Shown in pieces: positions 12,001-22,660 of a stretch of 64,000 bases of DNA. Source of the DNA: Diphasiastrum complanatum (taxonomy: Eukaryota; Streptophyta; Lycopodiopsida; Lycopodiales; Lycopodiaceae); contig CM055098.1 in the NCBI GenBank assembly GCA_029204225.1, positions 8,478,246 to 8,542,245 on the forward strand. The letters are read 5' to 3'. Positions within the stretch are counted from its first letter, which is position 1. Each line of letters begins with the position of its first letter. The notes under the pieces were generated by a model that did not search any database, was not told where the DNA came from, and was given only the letters and a program-made list of their open reading frames with translations. The translations under genes were made by a program, and so were the position numbers.

Positions 12001-12323
12001 GCGCGCGCGAGAGAGAGAAAGCAGTCTATCCAGCTTGCTTACTGTGCGCGCGAACGCTCACGCAAAATCTTTGCTGCGGATTCTGATCTCCACCTTCTTT
12101 TGTTCAGTCTTCCAAGTGAGCATGTCTAACGGTCGTTCGATGAAGCTCGGAGTGGAGCAGATTCTACACTAAGGGTGTCCCTCTTAAATATGGTTTTTCT
12201 TGGCAATTACAGCCAATGCTCTAATTCCTACCACCTGTTCACTTCCGCTGTCGGATTGGATGTTCCCGATGGATGCTGCATTCCACAAGATCTATGCTCC
12301 AGAAACGGGTTTCTGTACTGCGC

Positions 12324-12391
<68 letters not shown>

Positions 12392-12465
12392 GTAAAAGCT
12401 CTGCTCGCTGGCGCTGCTGCGCGAGAGCGAGCGAAAGAGAAAGAGAGAGAGAGAGAGAGAGAGCG
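12324..12465. repeat. (GT)n(GA)n compound microsatellite
   Basis: GT repeat at 12324-12337, GA repeat at 12337-12390, then an interrupted GA block at about 12426-12465. A GCGCGCGAGAGAG patch sits nearby at 12001-12019. Arg-Glu and Ser-Leu repeat frames over this stretch are not genes. Confidence 0.95.
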
Positions 12466-12604
12466 TGCGTGAGAGAGAATGTGAGGTGAGCGGAGGGAGC
12501 GAGAGAATGTGAGGGACACATAATTGTTAATTGGGCTCATATTAAAGAGGTGGCAGATTTTAATTGGACAGATTTTAATTGAATTTGATCACAAATGTTT
12601 AAAC

Positions 12605-13072
12605 GAGTGTTGGGTGGGTATATAGGGTCACTGCTGGTATCATAAATGGGTATTAACATGGTATTAAAAAACCGACTCGACTGGTATATGATTTCTAATA
12701 CCAGGGTCTAGAACCGGACACCTGGTATTAACTATTTTACTATTCATGTTGATACCCAGGTTGGGGAGATTTTGTGGATTTTTGTCGTGGTATCAATAGT
12801 AGTACTATTTTTAGTTTTTTTTTAATATCTCAGATTTTTTATATTTTAAATTATGATATTACACTTTAAAAAGTGTATTTATAGCAATTCGTACATGTTG
12901 ATACCCGGAATGATAACCGGCTAGTATCACCCTTGTGATACCAGCCCGGTCTATACCAGTCTACAACTCCTATACCTCCTTATGTTGATACCCTACTGGT
13001 ATTACATTTTCTAAAAAATTGCAATACCCTGACCCGGCTGGTATCAAAAATTTTGATACCCACCCAACACTG
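12605..13072. mobile_element. hAT-like MITE with 8-bp target duplication
   Basis: Ends are GAGTGTTGGGTGGGTAT at 12605-12621 and its complement at 13056-13072 (16 of 17 identical; the right copy reads CAGTG, the hAT terminal consensus). Both flanks carry the identical octamer GTTTAAAC (12597-12604 and 13073-13080), an 8-bp target site duplication as hAT transposases make. The 468-bp interior has no coding frame and is studded with GGTATYA words on both strands, probably decayed subterminal repeats. Confidence 0.88.
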
Positions 13073-13087
13073 GTTTAAACTCATATT

Positions 13088-13119
13088 AGTTTGGGCCTTT
13101 CAATTGAAAGGCCCAAACT
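13088..13119. repeat. 32-bp perfect palindrome
   Basis: AGTTTGGGCCTTTCAA followed directly by its exact reverse complement, with no loop. It lies eight bases outside the right target duplication of the MITE at 12605-13072. Confidence 0.9.
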
Positions 13120-13273
13120 TCAATTATGCCCGTTAGCAGGCTTGAGCAGACCTGCTACCTAGTAGCAGGCAGCCTTCAATGCACCTCGTCGCAGGGCGGC
13201 TTGGTGCAGGAAGGCTGCATGCTACAGTCGGTAGCGGGCCTGCTCACGCCCGCTACCTAGTCCGTAGCGAGGG

Positions 13274-13275
<2 letters not shown>
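13120..13275. repeat. imperfect inverted repeats of a TAGCAGG/CCTGCTA word
   Basis: Several copies of TAGCAGG, GTAGCGGGC and their complements in alternating orientation, at about 13134-13172 and 13228-13262. No coding frame. It may be the remains of another foldback element. Confidence 0.5.

Positions 13276-13352
<77 letters not shown>
13276..13352. repeat. (GA)38 microsatellite
   Basis: About 77 bp of GA dinucleotides, immediately left of foldback unit A. Confidence 0.95.
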
Positions 13353-13355
<3 letters not shown>

Positions 13356-13375
13356 CAAGAAAAAATTGGGCTCCC

Positions 13376-13779
13376 GATTACCAATTGGTCAGGTTATTAC
13401 CACTCATAATCCAATCTCCAAACAGCTCAGCTCACTATTTGGGTCTAGATTATTTGTGGTAATGACCCTCCCACTGACCATTACCTAGTACGTAATTGTC
13501 TTTCGGCTGATTTTAAGGCCTTTTTGAGCCCTATGTTATTTTGCATAATATAGGGCCCATTTTTTTTCTCGTTTTAAATCAAATGTGTGAGAGAGAGCGT
13601 AGCACAAAGAGAAGGCGAACGCTGGAGAAAGAGAGAACGCTGGAGAAAGAGAGGTCAATAGAGAGAGAGAGAGCGCAGGAGAGAAATAAAGCATGGGCGG
13701 GAGAGCACGCAGCAGGAGAGAGAGAGGGAGAGAGGTAGAGCACGCAAGAGAGAGAAGGACAACGCATGAGAGAGATATA

Positions 13780-13857
<78 letters not shown>

Positions 13858-14109
13858 CATAGCAGGAGAGGGAGGAGAGAGAAAGCGCAGCAGGAGAGAG
13901 AGGGACAGCGCACAACAGAGAGAGAGTGCAGAGGTGAGGGAGAGAGAGAACCGTCAAAAAAATCAGCCAAAAGGCAATTACGTGAGGTAATGGTCCATTG
14001 GTCGGACCATTACCACAAATAATCCGGTCCTCGGACAGCTCGTGGCCTCCACCACTCGCTGTCGGGTCCCAGATTATTTATGGTAATGGCCCTCCCAATG
14101 GCCATTACC
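13376..14109. mobile_element. compound foldback element around a (GA)n core
   Basis: Two direct units, A (13376-13485) and B (13986-14109), are each hairpin-like. In unit B the left arm 13986-14025 pairs with 14071-14109 around a 45-bp loop; unit A has the same arms (13376-13412 and 13447-13485). In addition, the segment after unit A (13490-13514) is the inverted partner of the segment before unit B (13959-13983), 22 of 25 bases. The interval 13447-14025 is therefore bounded by long inverted arms and contains the (GA)n tract at 13784-13855. Non-coding; superfamily unknown. Confidence 0.75.
13784..13855. repeat. (GA)36 microsatellite with impure GA-rich flanks
   Basis: Pure GA for about 72 bp. 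GA-rich but imperfect sequence extends from about 13588 to 13945. Confidence 0.95.
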
Positions 14110-14142
14110 TACTACATAATCTGCTTGTTGGAGTGAGGCGCT

Positions 14143-15660
14143 ACTAGCTAGGCGTTGTTCATTGACCGAAGTTAGTTGCATTGCATTGCTTTCATTGATC
14201 GACATAATCCGGTGCTGGCAGTTTCAGTGGATTGAGGCGTCTTCTCAACAAAAGGACATGCAAGATCGATGCAAATTAAAGTTCAAATTTATAAATTTGT
14301 CAGTGACTAACATAAATAAGCATAAATAAAGTGCACTAACATAATTGTATTTCTGATTGCCGGCACAACTTGTAATGTGACGTGTGGCCGATGGGGATTT
14401 GGGGTGCCCAAAACTCGTGACGTTAATGTTTGGAGGGAAGCACACTTTAGGGTTAATGTTTTGGAGCTTACACACAACGTAACTATGCATGGGTTTAGGG
14501 TGTGGACACTTGTGTCTCGTAAGGCATGTCATGCCAAAACGACATGTCATAAAATTTCAAATCATGAGTATTATTTCACCTTTGTTCAAAATATAGCATC
14601 GATGCAAATGCAAATAGAAATTAATATCAAACTTATAATAAACGTTTTGTGCCATACAAAGTTGAGCTCTGAAGTTGTCCTTCTCGCCTTTGTTGACTAT
14701 TGCTGGTTCAGCTCAGAGATAACCTTGCTCCCTGAAAAAATAAACATTAAGGCAAAAACACTTTGCGTGAAAACACAAAGGCAAAAAACATTTCACATGA
14801 ACTACCTATCAAGGTGACATCAATATAGTAACTCATGTTATTGTTGCACATGTTCATCTATGTCTTGCACCAAAATGAACAGTTGTTGTTGGGGTTTAGG
14901 GTTTTCAACCACTTGCTAGAAATTTACAAAGCACTTGCATTTGTCGAGTCTATTAAGGTTATGGGTTACGGAAGAAGAGAGAAATAATAGACATTGTATT
15001 GTAATTTATCTCAGATAGGTGATGCCCCAAGAGAGACCTATGGAGAAAGACTAAACAAAAAGTTTAATTATGTCATTTGCTTTAGCACAAGAATTTTTGT
15101 TTTTCACATCGTTTGTAGCCCACAATCAATTTACTATTCTAGCAAACTTTCACCCATTCAACCCTAATGCTCAGAAACGTCAGCTAGATGAGTTAGTTGG
15201 CACTATTCTCATACTCGTGAGTCAACTTAATAGATTAGTCCCAAGTGTAACATATGTGAATCAAGGGCAGAAGGGCAGGAGGACAGAAAACATGGTCACC
15301 ACACCATGCAACTGAAACAATGCTCTTGACATGTGGCGCACATCTAAATCATCCACTCGCTATCTATATCGTGATTTCAAGAGACGTTATGGATGGATGG
15401 GTTTTGGTTTTGAGGTTTTGGGTGGAAGGTTCTGTACAACATGGGAGGATGTGGATTACAGGTGTTGTTTGGTGCATCCGTTGGAAAATGTCCAATGGGA
15501 AACAAAATTTGAAAAATGGAATACATGAAATATTGAAATGCCATATCATCACAAATGTCATGATTCAATTTTCATCAACACTTTATGCATGCGACTATCA
15601 AACACCTGTTGTTAGAATAGAAAGTTATTCACAATACACTCCATTGTCCAAGATGTAGTG
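14143..15660. other. unassigned region, no supported gene
   Basis: Open frames of 146 codons (14377-14817, plus) and 81 codons (15070-15315, plus) have no domain I recognise and lack splice or transposon context. I see no repeat structure. Confidence 0.4.
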
Positions 15661-15664
15661 GTCT

Positions 15665-16030
15665 TGTCATGCCCATGACTAGTCTCGGGTAGCGTGTTCA
15701 CGCTAGGGACCGGTAGACTAACAACCTGTAAGTTAATTGTGACTATAAGAGAATTGGGGCCCTTATGTAAACATGCTCATATTTAATGGTTGTAGGCCTA
15801 AAACACTTGATGGTGGATTTGTATGGGTCTATCAGTGAGTCATTGGGGAACTGGATGACGTGGCCCAGATAGGCTGCAGAGGTGTCCAGTGAGGTGTCAC
15901 ATTGCACTACTAGTGGTGCATGGGCCTTGGAGGGTATAAGTATATCTATTGGGCTCTCACTAGTGCATGCTTGATAGCATGACTGGTGGCAGGATGCTGT
16001 TGGTGTGATGCCATACTCCTCTTTATGATT
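15665..16030 (+). repeat. LTR-like repeat, copy 1
   Basis: Begins TGTCATGCCC and contains TTTAATGGTTG, GGCCTAAAAC, TTTGTATGG and a TATA-like GAGGGTATAAGTATAT in the same order as the block at 44145-44520. The starting TG, the internal TATA box and the absence of coding suggest a solo or truncated LTR. The right end could not be fixed. A 116-codon minus-strand frame overlapping it is not considered a gene. Confidence 0.5.
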
Positions 16031-17030
16031 GATCCATAGCTTGGGAGCGAGATCCGTTTGATCTAGGTTTAGTTGGGTTGGTTTGTCCACCATCAGATTC
16101 CCTTGTGTTGCTTGTGACTGGCATGCTTAGAATAGGATCCTTGGATTGAGGACTTTATAGGTCTAGTAGAATCATGAAATATTCTCTATAATGAAACTCA
16201 AGATGCGTAACTATCAAACTAGAGGATACTATCCTTGCATACAATAAAGTCATCACATGGCACATACAACTTTGGCAAGTATTCCACACATGAGTATGCA
16301 TGCAAAACTTGCTAATATCATTTGATGATATGAGACCATCATCTTGCTTTTCACAACAAACTCCAATGAAGATTTTCTATCCTTTTTAACTCTGTGACTC
16401 TTTCCATCCACCTATGTCTATGGTGACAAGCCGAGCCTCATGACTTGCCATGGCATCAATGATTTCCTATTCATTCATCCTAGTTATGACAGTTGGGCTC
16501 CCCCATGGGCCCACCCACGTATTATACACTTCATAAATTATAATAAAATATGTTTTACATTTCATATTGTCCTTCTACAGTGATATATCTTTTTGTTTTA
16601 CTTTATCTTTTTTGATGGAAGCCCCATGTTGTGTGATGGCATTCTCAATCTAGCATTCATAGCTATAAAGAGCAAATTGTGTTAGATTTTCATGTTCAGC
16701 CTTAAAAACATTCACATGATGAGCATCTTGAAAAACTGCTGAAGTCGGACCTTCACATTTTTCACACCTTCACACTTTTCGCATTTTTCACTTTTCCCAC
16801 CTTAACATTTTTGCAACTTCACATTTTTGAAGCACCTTCGGGATTTTCGCACTTCGTTTTTTCGCTCCAGTGACAAATCAACTTCATCAAACCTAAATCG
16901 ATCTAGACTTATCCAACATGTAAAATATAGCAGATAGCATTTAATGCTTGTAAGGTATTTTAAATCAAGTAGAAGACACTTGTGTAATAAATTAATCTTT
17001 AGGCTGACCAGTAATTAATCGATCAAGCTA
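16031..17030. other. unassigned region
   Basis: No supported gene. At 16750-16860 there is a local array of TTCACA/TTTTCGCA/TTCACATTTTT words, pyrimidine-rich and loosely repetitive. Confidence 0.4.
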
Positions 17031-17139
17031 ATTGAGTTTTTCTGTAGCCAGCGTCATCACGCTCAACGTTCTCAAGATTTGTATCCTCAAGCTCTATATT
17101 CGAAAAATTAGAAGTTCAGATTCAAGAGATCTACAAAGT

Positions 17140-17414
17140 CAGCTTATCTTGACAAGAAAAGCAATATGTAATTTGGACCAAATTTTGATTCAAGATCGAA
17201 TTCAAACTCTTCATCTTTCCAACTAGTGCAGAAACTATTGTGTAGATACTATAAAAGGACTGGCCACAAAATCAAGGACTACCGAACTTTGAAGTACAAC
17301 AACGAAAAGAAGAAGCAGTTTCAAAAACAAGCACATAATGCGACAACCAGTCACTCGATTCAGCAACAAGATGATGCTAATGAAAAAACCATAACTATTA
17401 AAACAAGAACATAG
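17140..17414 (+). pseudogene. retrotransposon gag scrap with decayed zinc knuckle
   Basis: The stretch CRYYKRTGHKIKDYR near 17240-17285 matches a copia CCHC box (CX2CX4HX4C) in which the second and fourth Cys are now Tyr. It is followed by a Lys/Gln-rich tail and a stop at 17412-17414. The preceding frame (to 17226) ends DQILIQDRIQTLHLSN and is in keeping with gag. No further pol sequence follows. Confidence 0.5.
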
Positions 17415-17871
17415 AAAAGGAGACAATTAGAAACACACAACAAAAGCATTAGCATGAGTGCTTAGCAAATGAGGATGCTTGGCTCTCCAAATTGGTAGAG
17501 TTTCCTCCTTCTCATTAAGCATGAAAATAGAGTACAAATGGTGCCTTTTTATCAAATGGAGAAGGCCCTTGCCCCAAAATCCTATTGACTAATATTTACA
17601 TTGATCATATCCATTCATCTTGGACCCAACTTGATCCAAGAGTCCCCAAAAAGTACATTGAATTCACAAGATTCATGTGAGTCCCAAATTGGACCCATCT
17701 CTAAAAAAGTAATCTCTAATTTAAAATTGACTTTGGGCCTCAAGTTTTATTTTATTTACAAAGGTCCCAAGCCTATTATTTTATTTACTTAGCTTGCGTG
17801 CTCATTGGGCCATGGGCTTATACGCGCAGGATGCCATGCCCTCCCAACACATTTATTGGACGATTTTATTT
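17415..17871. other. unassigned region
   Basis: A+T-rich, no gene, transposon end or repeat that I can support. Confidence 0.4.
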
Positions 17872-18600
17872 ATCTACACTTCGTCGGGAATACCCCCAAC
17901 AGGACCCACGGCCTGAAGTAGTGCTGGTCCGTCGGCACTCTGCCGGTTTAGTACAAGGATCTCTTGGCCCGCCTTTGGTTGATCAGGTAGCCCGTGACGT
18001 CTTCCATGAAAGTAATGTGGTCGAGCTTCTTCAAGTCCTTGGGCGTGTGAAGGGACTTGTGGACTTCTGTTAGCCAGAATTGGTCGACCCACGCTTGGAA
18101 TCTGCGCATTTAGGGATCGCCAAGGAAGACAACTCGGTAATAGACATGAGCGACTGGCAGCTGATCTTTGACTTTGTTGGAAGCTAGCACCTTATTAGAA
18201 TCAAAGAATATGGGGGGGAGAAAATTGTTTCATTTGGTTTCAATCCCCATTAAATGCTCTAAGTTCTGGGCGTAAGTGGAGAGCCCTTTGGGCGTCTACA
18301 TCCGTATTCCAACCATGCTCTGAATGGATTCTCGGCCAATTGAAATTTTGAATCGTGATCTTGTCTAGAGAGGGGTGCCGCATTCCGCCCATTGGGATCG
18401 TCGTGTGCATGGTAGGAAGTGCGCGTTCACCCGTAGTTGTTGCAGACTTGTCACATAGGCCCTGATGGCCGCATCGTCTTTTTCAAAAAGCTGTTGATGC
18501 CACTTTGGTTGTGTTGGAGGGCGAGCAGTGCTTGCAACTCATTGCCTTTTATTGTCTGCGTGGAAAATGATATTTGTCAGCCGCCTCTTGATGACTCGTG
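17872..18600 (-). pseudogene. unidentified coding-like remnant next to gypsy integrase C
   Basis: Read on the minus strand, this higher-G+C stretch gives protein-like pieces in shifting frames: KPKWHQQLFEKDDAAIRAY, KVKDQLPVAHVYYRVVFLGDP and RRFQAWVDQFWLTEVHKSL followed by DLKKLDHITFMEDVTGYL. Stops and frameshifts separate them. It is joined to gypsy integrase C right after the segment equivalent to the E motif. I do not recognise the family; an unusual retroelement gag or a captured host exon are both possible. Confidence 0.4.
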
Positions 18601-19090
18601 AGGATACTTTGCTAGAAATTCGTTTATTTTCTTAATTGTTTTCATGAGCATGCTACACAGGATCTTATTGGATGATTCTGCTTGCCCATTACCGTGAGGA
18701 TACTAAGGCGTACTGGTTCTATGGATCACGAAAAAATTCCTCCAACACGACCTTGATGGTCTCATTGATGAAATGACTCCCGCGATCACTGACTATCTCC
18801 ACCGGGCATCCAAAGTGCACAATGATATTTTCATAAAGGAACTTGGCAGTTGTCCTATCATTAGCTACTCTTACTGCCTTGGCTTCGACCCACTTGGTGA
18901 GATAGTCCATGGCTACGATTATGTATCGAGCCTGGGTACTCCTCGCTGCAGGATGAATTGGATCGACGCAATCCAACCCCCACTTTTTGAATGGTGCTTG
19001 GGCTAAGACCAGGTGTAGTAGACCATAATTCAATATCGTTGGTATCCTTGCCCTTTGGCACGCATCACACTTCCTTAGGTATTCCTCTGT
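18600..19090 (-). pseudogene. Ty3/gypsy integrase fragment C
   Basis: Closely related to the integrase of gypsy A at 4440-4920, on the opposite strand. Visible: KDTEEYLRKCDACQRARIP (zinc domain Cys pair), the first acidic context KWGLDCVDP, AMDYLTKWVEAKAVRVA, VSDRGSHFINETIKV (second Asp) and GNGQAESSNKIL (Glu). All three catalytic acids survive, but there is a frameshift at about 18725. Upstream it is joined near 19090 to repeat R1, in place of the zinc-domain His pair. Downstream it breaks into the unidentified remnant at 17872-18600. Confidence 0.8.
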
Positions 19091-19094
19091 ATCC

Positions 19095-20298
19095 TTACTA
19101 CGTTTTATTTGGCCTTGATAATGCCCGCAAAGGTGCCAGCACCTAATACCAAGACGGGAAAAATAACTATGGCGTGAGTCATGTAGCAATTTTTTCAAAG
19201 TGAGTGAAGTGATAGGTGTATGCAACTGCATCTGGGGCATGAAGAACAATGCAAAGTATTTCCCTTTCCCTCTCCCATATTTAAAAGAGAATGAAGTTCA
19301 TTTTTTAGCCTAATTGTTGAAACTCTGTTGGTATATTTCCAATATTGAACCCATATCTTGCGATTCTCTTCAACTTCTACAACTGGCTTTCTTCCAATCA
19401 GGCAATGTTTTATCGAAACGCATTTCAATCAATGAAACTTTGTTTCAAATTGGTCGGTCGAAACGTCTTTTATAAAGTAAAAATAAAAAACTCCTAATGT
19501 GTGTGTGTGTGTGAAAGTTTGGCATATACAACTTTGGTTAGAACCTTAGTTGCCCGTTCCGGAACGGCGTTCTGGAACGCGTTCCAGAACGCGTTCCGTT
19601 CCGGAACGATGCCCTCAAAAAAAAAATATGTTTTCTTTACAAAGGATTTAATCATATAAAATGCATTATTTTTTCTAAATTAAAAAATTTCGTTCCGACC
19701 AGGAATGTTCCGAAACGTACGGAACGGAACGTACGGAACGGAACGTTCCAACCCATTTTGGTCGGAACGGGCTTCTAAGGTTAGAACTCAATAGGGAATA
19801 GTCCAATTATGCATACATTGTTCATGTGCATTGTGTGATGTATCTCAATGGCTCATTGAGTCTTCAGTCGTCTAAGTGTATCAATTATCGATTGTTTACA
19901 TTGTCACTGTATACAGCTACAAGCATTGTCTAGACACTTTGACAACACTTGCATTCCCTTTGACAAAAGGCTAGGAATAAGACCAAGAAAACCCTAAAAA
20001 CATTTTGTCGTTTCTTTTCAGACAAAGCTGATTGTCTCTTGTTTCAAATACGTTGCAAAAAGGCTTTTCGAAATGGTCCATGAAACATTGCAATTAGGCG
20101 ATATTTTCAACGATTTTAGTTTTGTATCCCCCGACAAAGCAGCCAACAACTTCTCTTTAGTTGTTGGTCTTCCTCTTACAAGATGGGTAACTAGAAATTA
20201 AACCATTCCACACACTTTATAAAGAACTACACACAAATGCTTTTGTTGGCAAGTCTTGAGTTTTACCTCTCAATTGAATGTCTTTGGTAAGACTCTTA
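19095..20298 (-). repeat. dispersed repeat R1, copy 1
   Basis: About 1.2 kb that recurs in inverse orientation at 39958-41330. Shared landmarks include ACTCAAGACTTGCCAACAAAAG, a block ending in CAACAACTAAAGAGAAGTTG, GTGTCTAGACAATGC, and a (CA)n/(TG)n tract (19497-19513 here). No protein frame is conserved between copies, so it is probably an LTR or other non-coding part of a retroelement. Copy 1 carries a 235-bp MITE that copy 2 lacks. Confidence 0.75.
19545..19779. mobile_element. 235-bp MITE with 8-bp target duplication
   Basis: Terminal inverted repeats CTTAGTTGCCCGTTCCG (19545-19561) and the complement of 19763-19779 agree at 15 of 17 bases. The subterminal parts are dense in GGAACG/CGTTCC palindromes. 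Both flanks read GTTAGAAC (19537-19544 and 19780-19787). Repeat R1 copy 2 at 40466-40473 has a single uninterrupted equivalent octamer (complement GTTGGAAC), which is the empty site. A decayed fragment of the same family lies at 46415-46475. Confidence 0.9.
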
Positions 20299-20794
20299 AA
20301 AATTGCAACTACGTTGGCTACTCTCTATAAATGTCTTTATTAAAGAACCATCAAGACTCGTACTGAGTACTTATATGAGAGCTTAGATACATAAAAAATG
20401 ATTTTCGACCCTGCATCATAGAAGTCTATGGCTTGATTATTGTACGTCCATAACATATGGTCTGAAAATTTCATAATACATAGGAAAAAAACTCATAACA
20501 TTCTAACATTTCTTCCAGGTGCACCATATTTTGAGCCCGTTGAATACCCGATGATGATATTCTTGCAGCTAACTTTTTGAGTTTACAAGGAAATTTGCGG
20601 CACTTGCAAAGTTGCCCTTTAAAAAACCTAATCTGAAATTTTTTTGTTTTTGGTGTTTCTTTAGGGATTTGTAGGAACAAAATGCATCTTACACGCTACC
20701 TTATGCATAGTAAAGATCACAAAATAGCCTCACAACTTACGCTGAATTTTGAGTAATTTTTACAACCATTAGTCATTAATCATATGCCTCGGAA
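20299..20794. other. unassigned region
   Basis: No supported gene or repeat boundary. Confidence 0.4.
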
Positions 20795-21010
20795 AAGTAC
20801 TTGTGAAGTTGTTGAGGGGAAAAGCAAAGTCCATTTTTCTTGCAGTGGTATGTTGCACATACATGGGCCTTGCACCAAGATAGAAAGAACTCATGCAATG
20901 TAATATGATGGAAAAATGAAGACTGTTGGAACAGTACAAGGCAGGTACTTTGCAAAAACAAACTAATGTCAGAAACAACAAATTTCTTAGAACACAATAT
21001 GTCCTCATTT
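20795..21010 (-). repeat. dispersed repeat R2, copy 1 (coding-like)
   Basis: About 215 bp that recurs inverted at 34283-34505. Both copies translate in corresponding frames to a similar peptide: CSKKFVVSDISLFLQSTCL and, after a gap, CKAHVCATYHCKKNGLCF then QLHKYF. Conserved peptide despite base changes suggests a former coding exon or transposon ORF. I do not recognise the family. Confidence 0.55.
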
Positions 21011-21479
21011 GTATTTGTATTGAGAGATGCCAAACAAATATAGACTCCTCAAAAATTTTGTTACCTTGTTTCAAAACTAGATTAACATTCTGTAATAGTT
21101 TTTGTTTATATAACATAATATTATACCAAAATATTATAAGAAGTTTAACATCATCATACATGCTACGATTGATTGTAACTCTATCAACGATATGAAAATA
21201 GACAATGATTTGTGATTATTGTTTTCAATTAGTAACTTTTAAGGACAAGCAAGGAATCAAAGGATGCATACAAAAATCAAGCTACCTCCAAGAAGATGTC
21301 ATGTGCCAAATCCAAGCAATTAGTAATGATATTGGAATTAAAGTTGTAAGCAAAAAAATAGGAAACATTCAAGATTGCATTTCCGTAAGAAGCAACAGAC
21401 ATGAGGATCCTCATGAAATCCCATTAGAAATGAGTAAGCATGGTATCATGCAGATTGGGCACATGAGACCTAGCAAATG
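21011..21479. other. unassigned region
   Basis: A 91-codon plus-strand frame at 21205-21480 has no recognisable domain and no context supporting it. Confidence 0.35.
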
Positions 21480-21839
21480 AAAATCCCAAGACTCACACTC
21501 ACAAAGGAGGAAGAGGAGATGGAGCTCCTAGTTCTCTCTATTACAAATGAGCCAAAACATCCTAAAAGTGATGTCTCTTGCCTACTTATAGACAAAAGCC
21601 CAAGCTTAACTTAACGTAACTATCTTGAAGGATAGTCAGCCCCTTGTTAAGCCTTATTAAGTGTATTTGGGCTCCCTTGTTGAACTATTATCCTTATTTA
21701 GCTACTTTGAAGGGCCTAAAGAGGGAACCACCTTATTCTTAAGGCTAATAGCTCCTTTTGGGCCTAACAAAGCTTACATTGGATATTATACTGCATTTAT
21801 AAGCACCAATGTACTAAAAGTACATGACACTCCCCATAC

Positions 21840-22236
21840 TTAAATATTTTTGTCCTAAAGAATGAAGACGTTTGCTTCGAAAATTTAAATGCTCCAAATA
21901 AGTAGTCTTGATGGAGAATGCTATGTCCAACAATTTCACTAAGCAAATTCTTGGTGATAGATGGAATAAACAGACATCCTCCAAATGAACATTCCTATTT
22001 GTAGAGAGAGAAATAGGAATTGTGCCAATCCCTTTGATTGCACACTCGCCATCATTGGCCATGTAAATCACCCTCTTGTCATCTCCATATGCCAACAAAT
22101 AAGTGAAGTACTCTTTGTGAAAAGTCATGTGTGCACTTGCTCCACTATCAATCCACCATGGATCTAGATCTCCATCATTAGCAAGCATACATGAAGACAT
22201 CACAAAAGCATCATCATTTACATCTTGAACATCCAA
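21840..22236 (-). pseudogene. copia protease remnant (element D)
   Basis: Pepsin-like dimeric aspartic protease that cleaves the copia polyprotein. WWIDSGASAHMTFHKEYF contains the DSG triad intact, followed by YMANDGECAIKGIGTIPI, the conserved flap-region block. The frame decays after about residue 90, and the polypurine tract is met where the next domain should begin. Confidence 0.75.
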
Positions 22237-22259
22237 AACATCCTCATCAATAGTAAGAT

Positions 22260-22660
22260 TACCTTGCTTGTCTCATTGATCTTTTTTCTTATTGTAGCAC
22301 TCACTTGCAAAGTGTCCTTTGATGCCACAACAAAAGCACTTGAGCTTTAATCTGTCCTTCATTTTTCCATTTGAAGAAGACTCCCCTTGATCTTGCCCTG
22401 TAGACCACTTACATTTGCTTTTGCCCTTTGTGAACATAGCCTCCTCTTAAAGTGTCGATGTAGATCCACCTCTTGCTTGAAGCCTATATTCTTCATTTAT
22501 CAAGATTTCTTGAAGATCCATCAAACTTGGCAAAGTCTTTTGAATAAAGACTATCATTGGCTTCCAACATGACTCCACTTGATGTTGCCATATAGCAATA
22601 ACCTGATCTTCTCTTTCAATCTGTTTCAATGCACAAAGCACTCCTTTGAACAATAACAAA
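22260..22660 (-). pseudogene. copia gag remnant (element D)
   Basis: C-terminal half of gag. The 70-codon frame at 22447-22659 ends with the Arg-rich tail that precedes the zinc box, and the CCHC knuckle CFCCGIKGHFASEC follows at about 22298-22341 in another frame. The stop after KKDQ near 22276 separates it from the protease. Upstream of 22660 to the primer-binding site only A+T-rich sequence with stops remains. Confidence 0.65.

Noticed and set aside
12175-13970. Open frames rich in Arg-Glu or Ser-Leu on both strands over the GA tracts
   Set aside because: They are translations of (GA)n/(TC)n microsatellites, open in several frames at once, with no domain.
15743-16093. 116-codon minus-strand frame
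   Set aside because: Overlaps an LTR-like repeat and is not conserved in the second copy at 44145.
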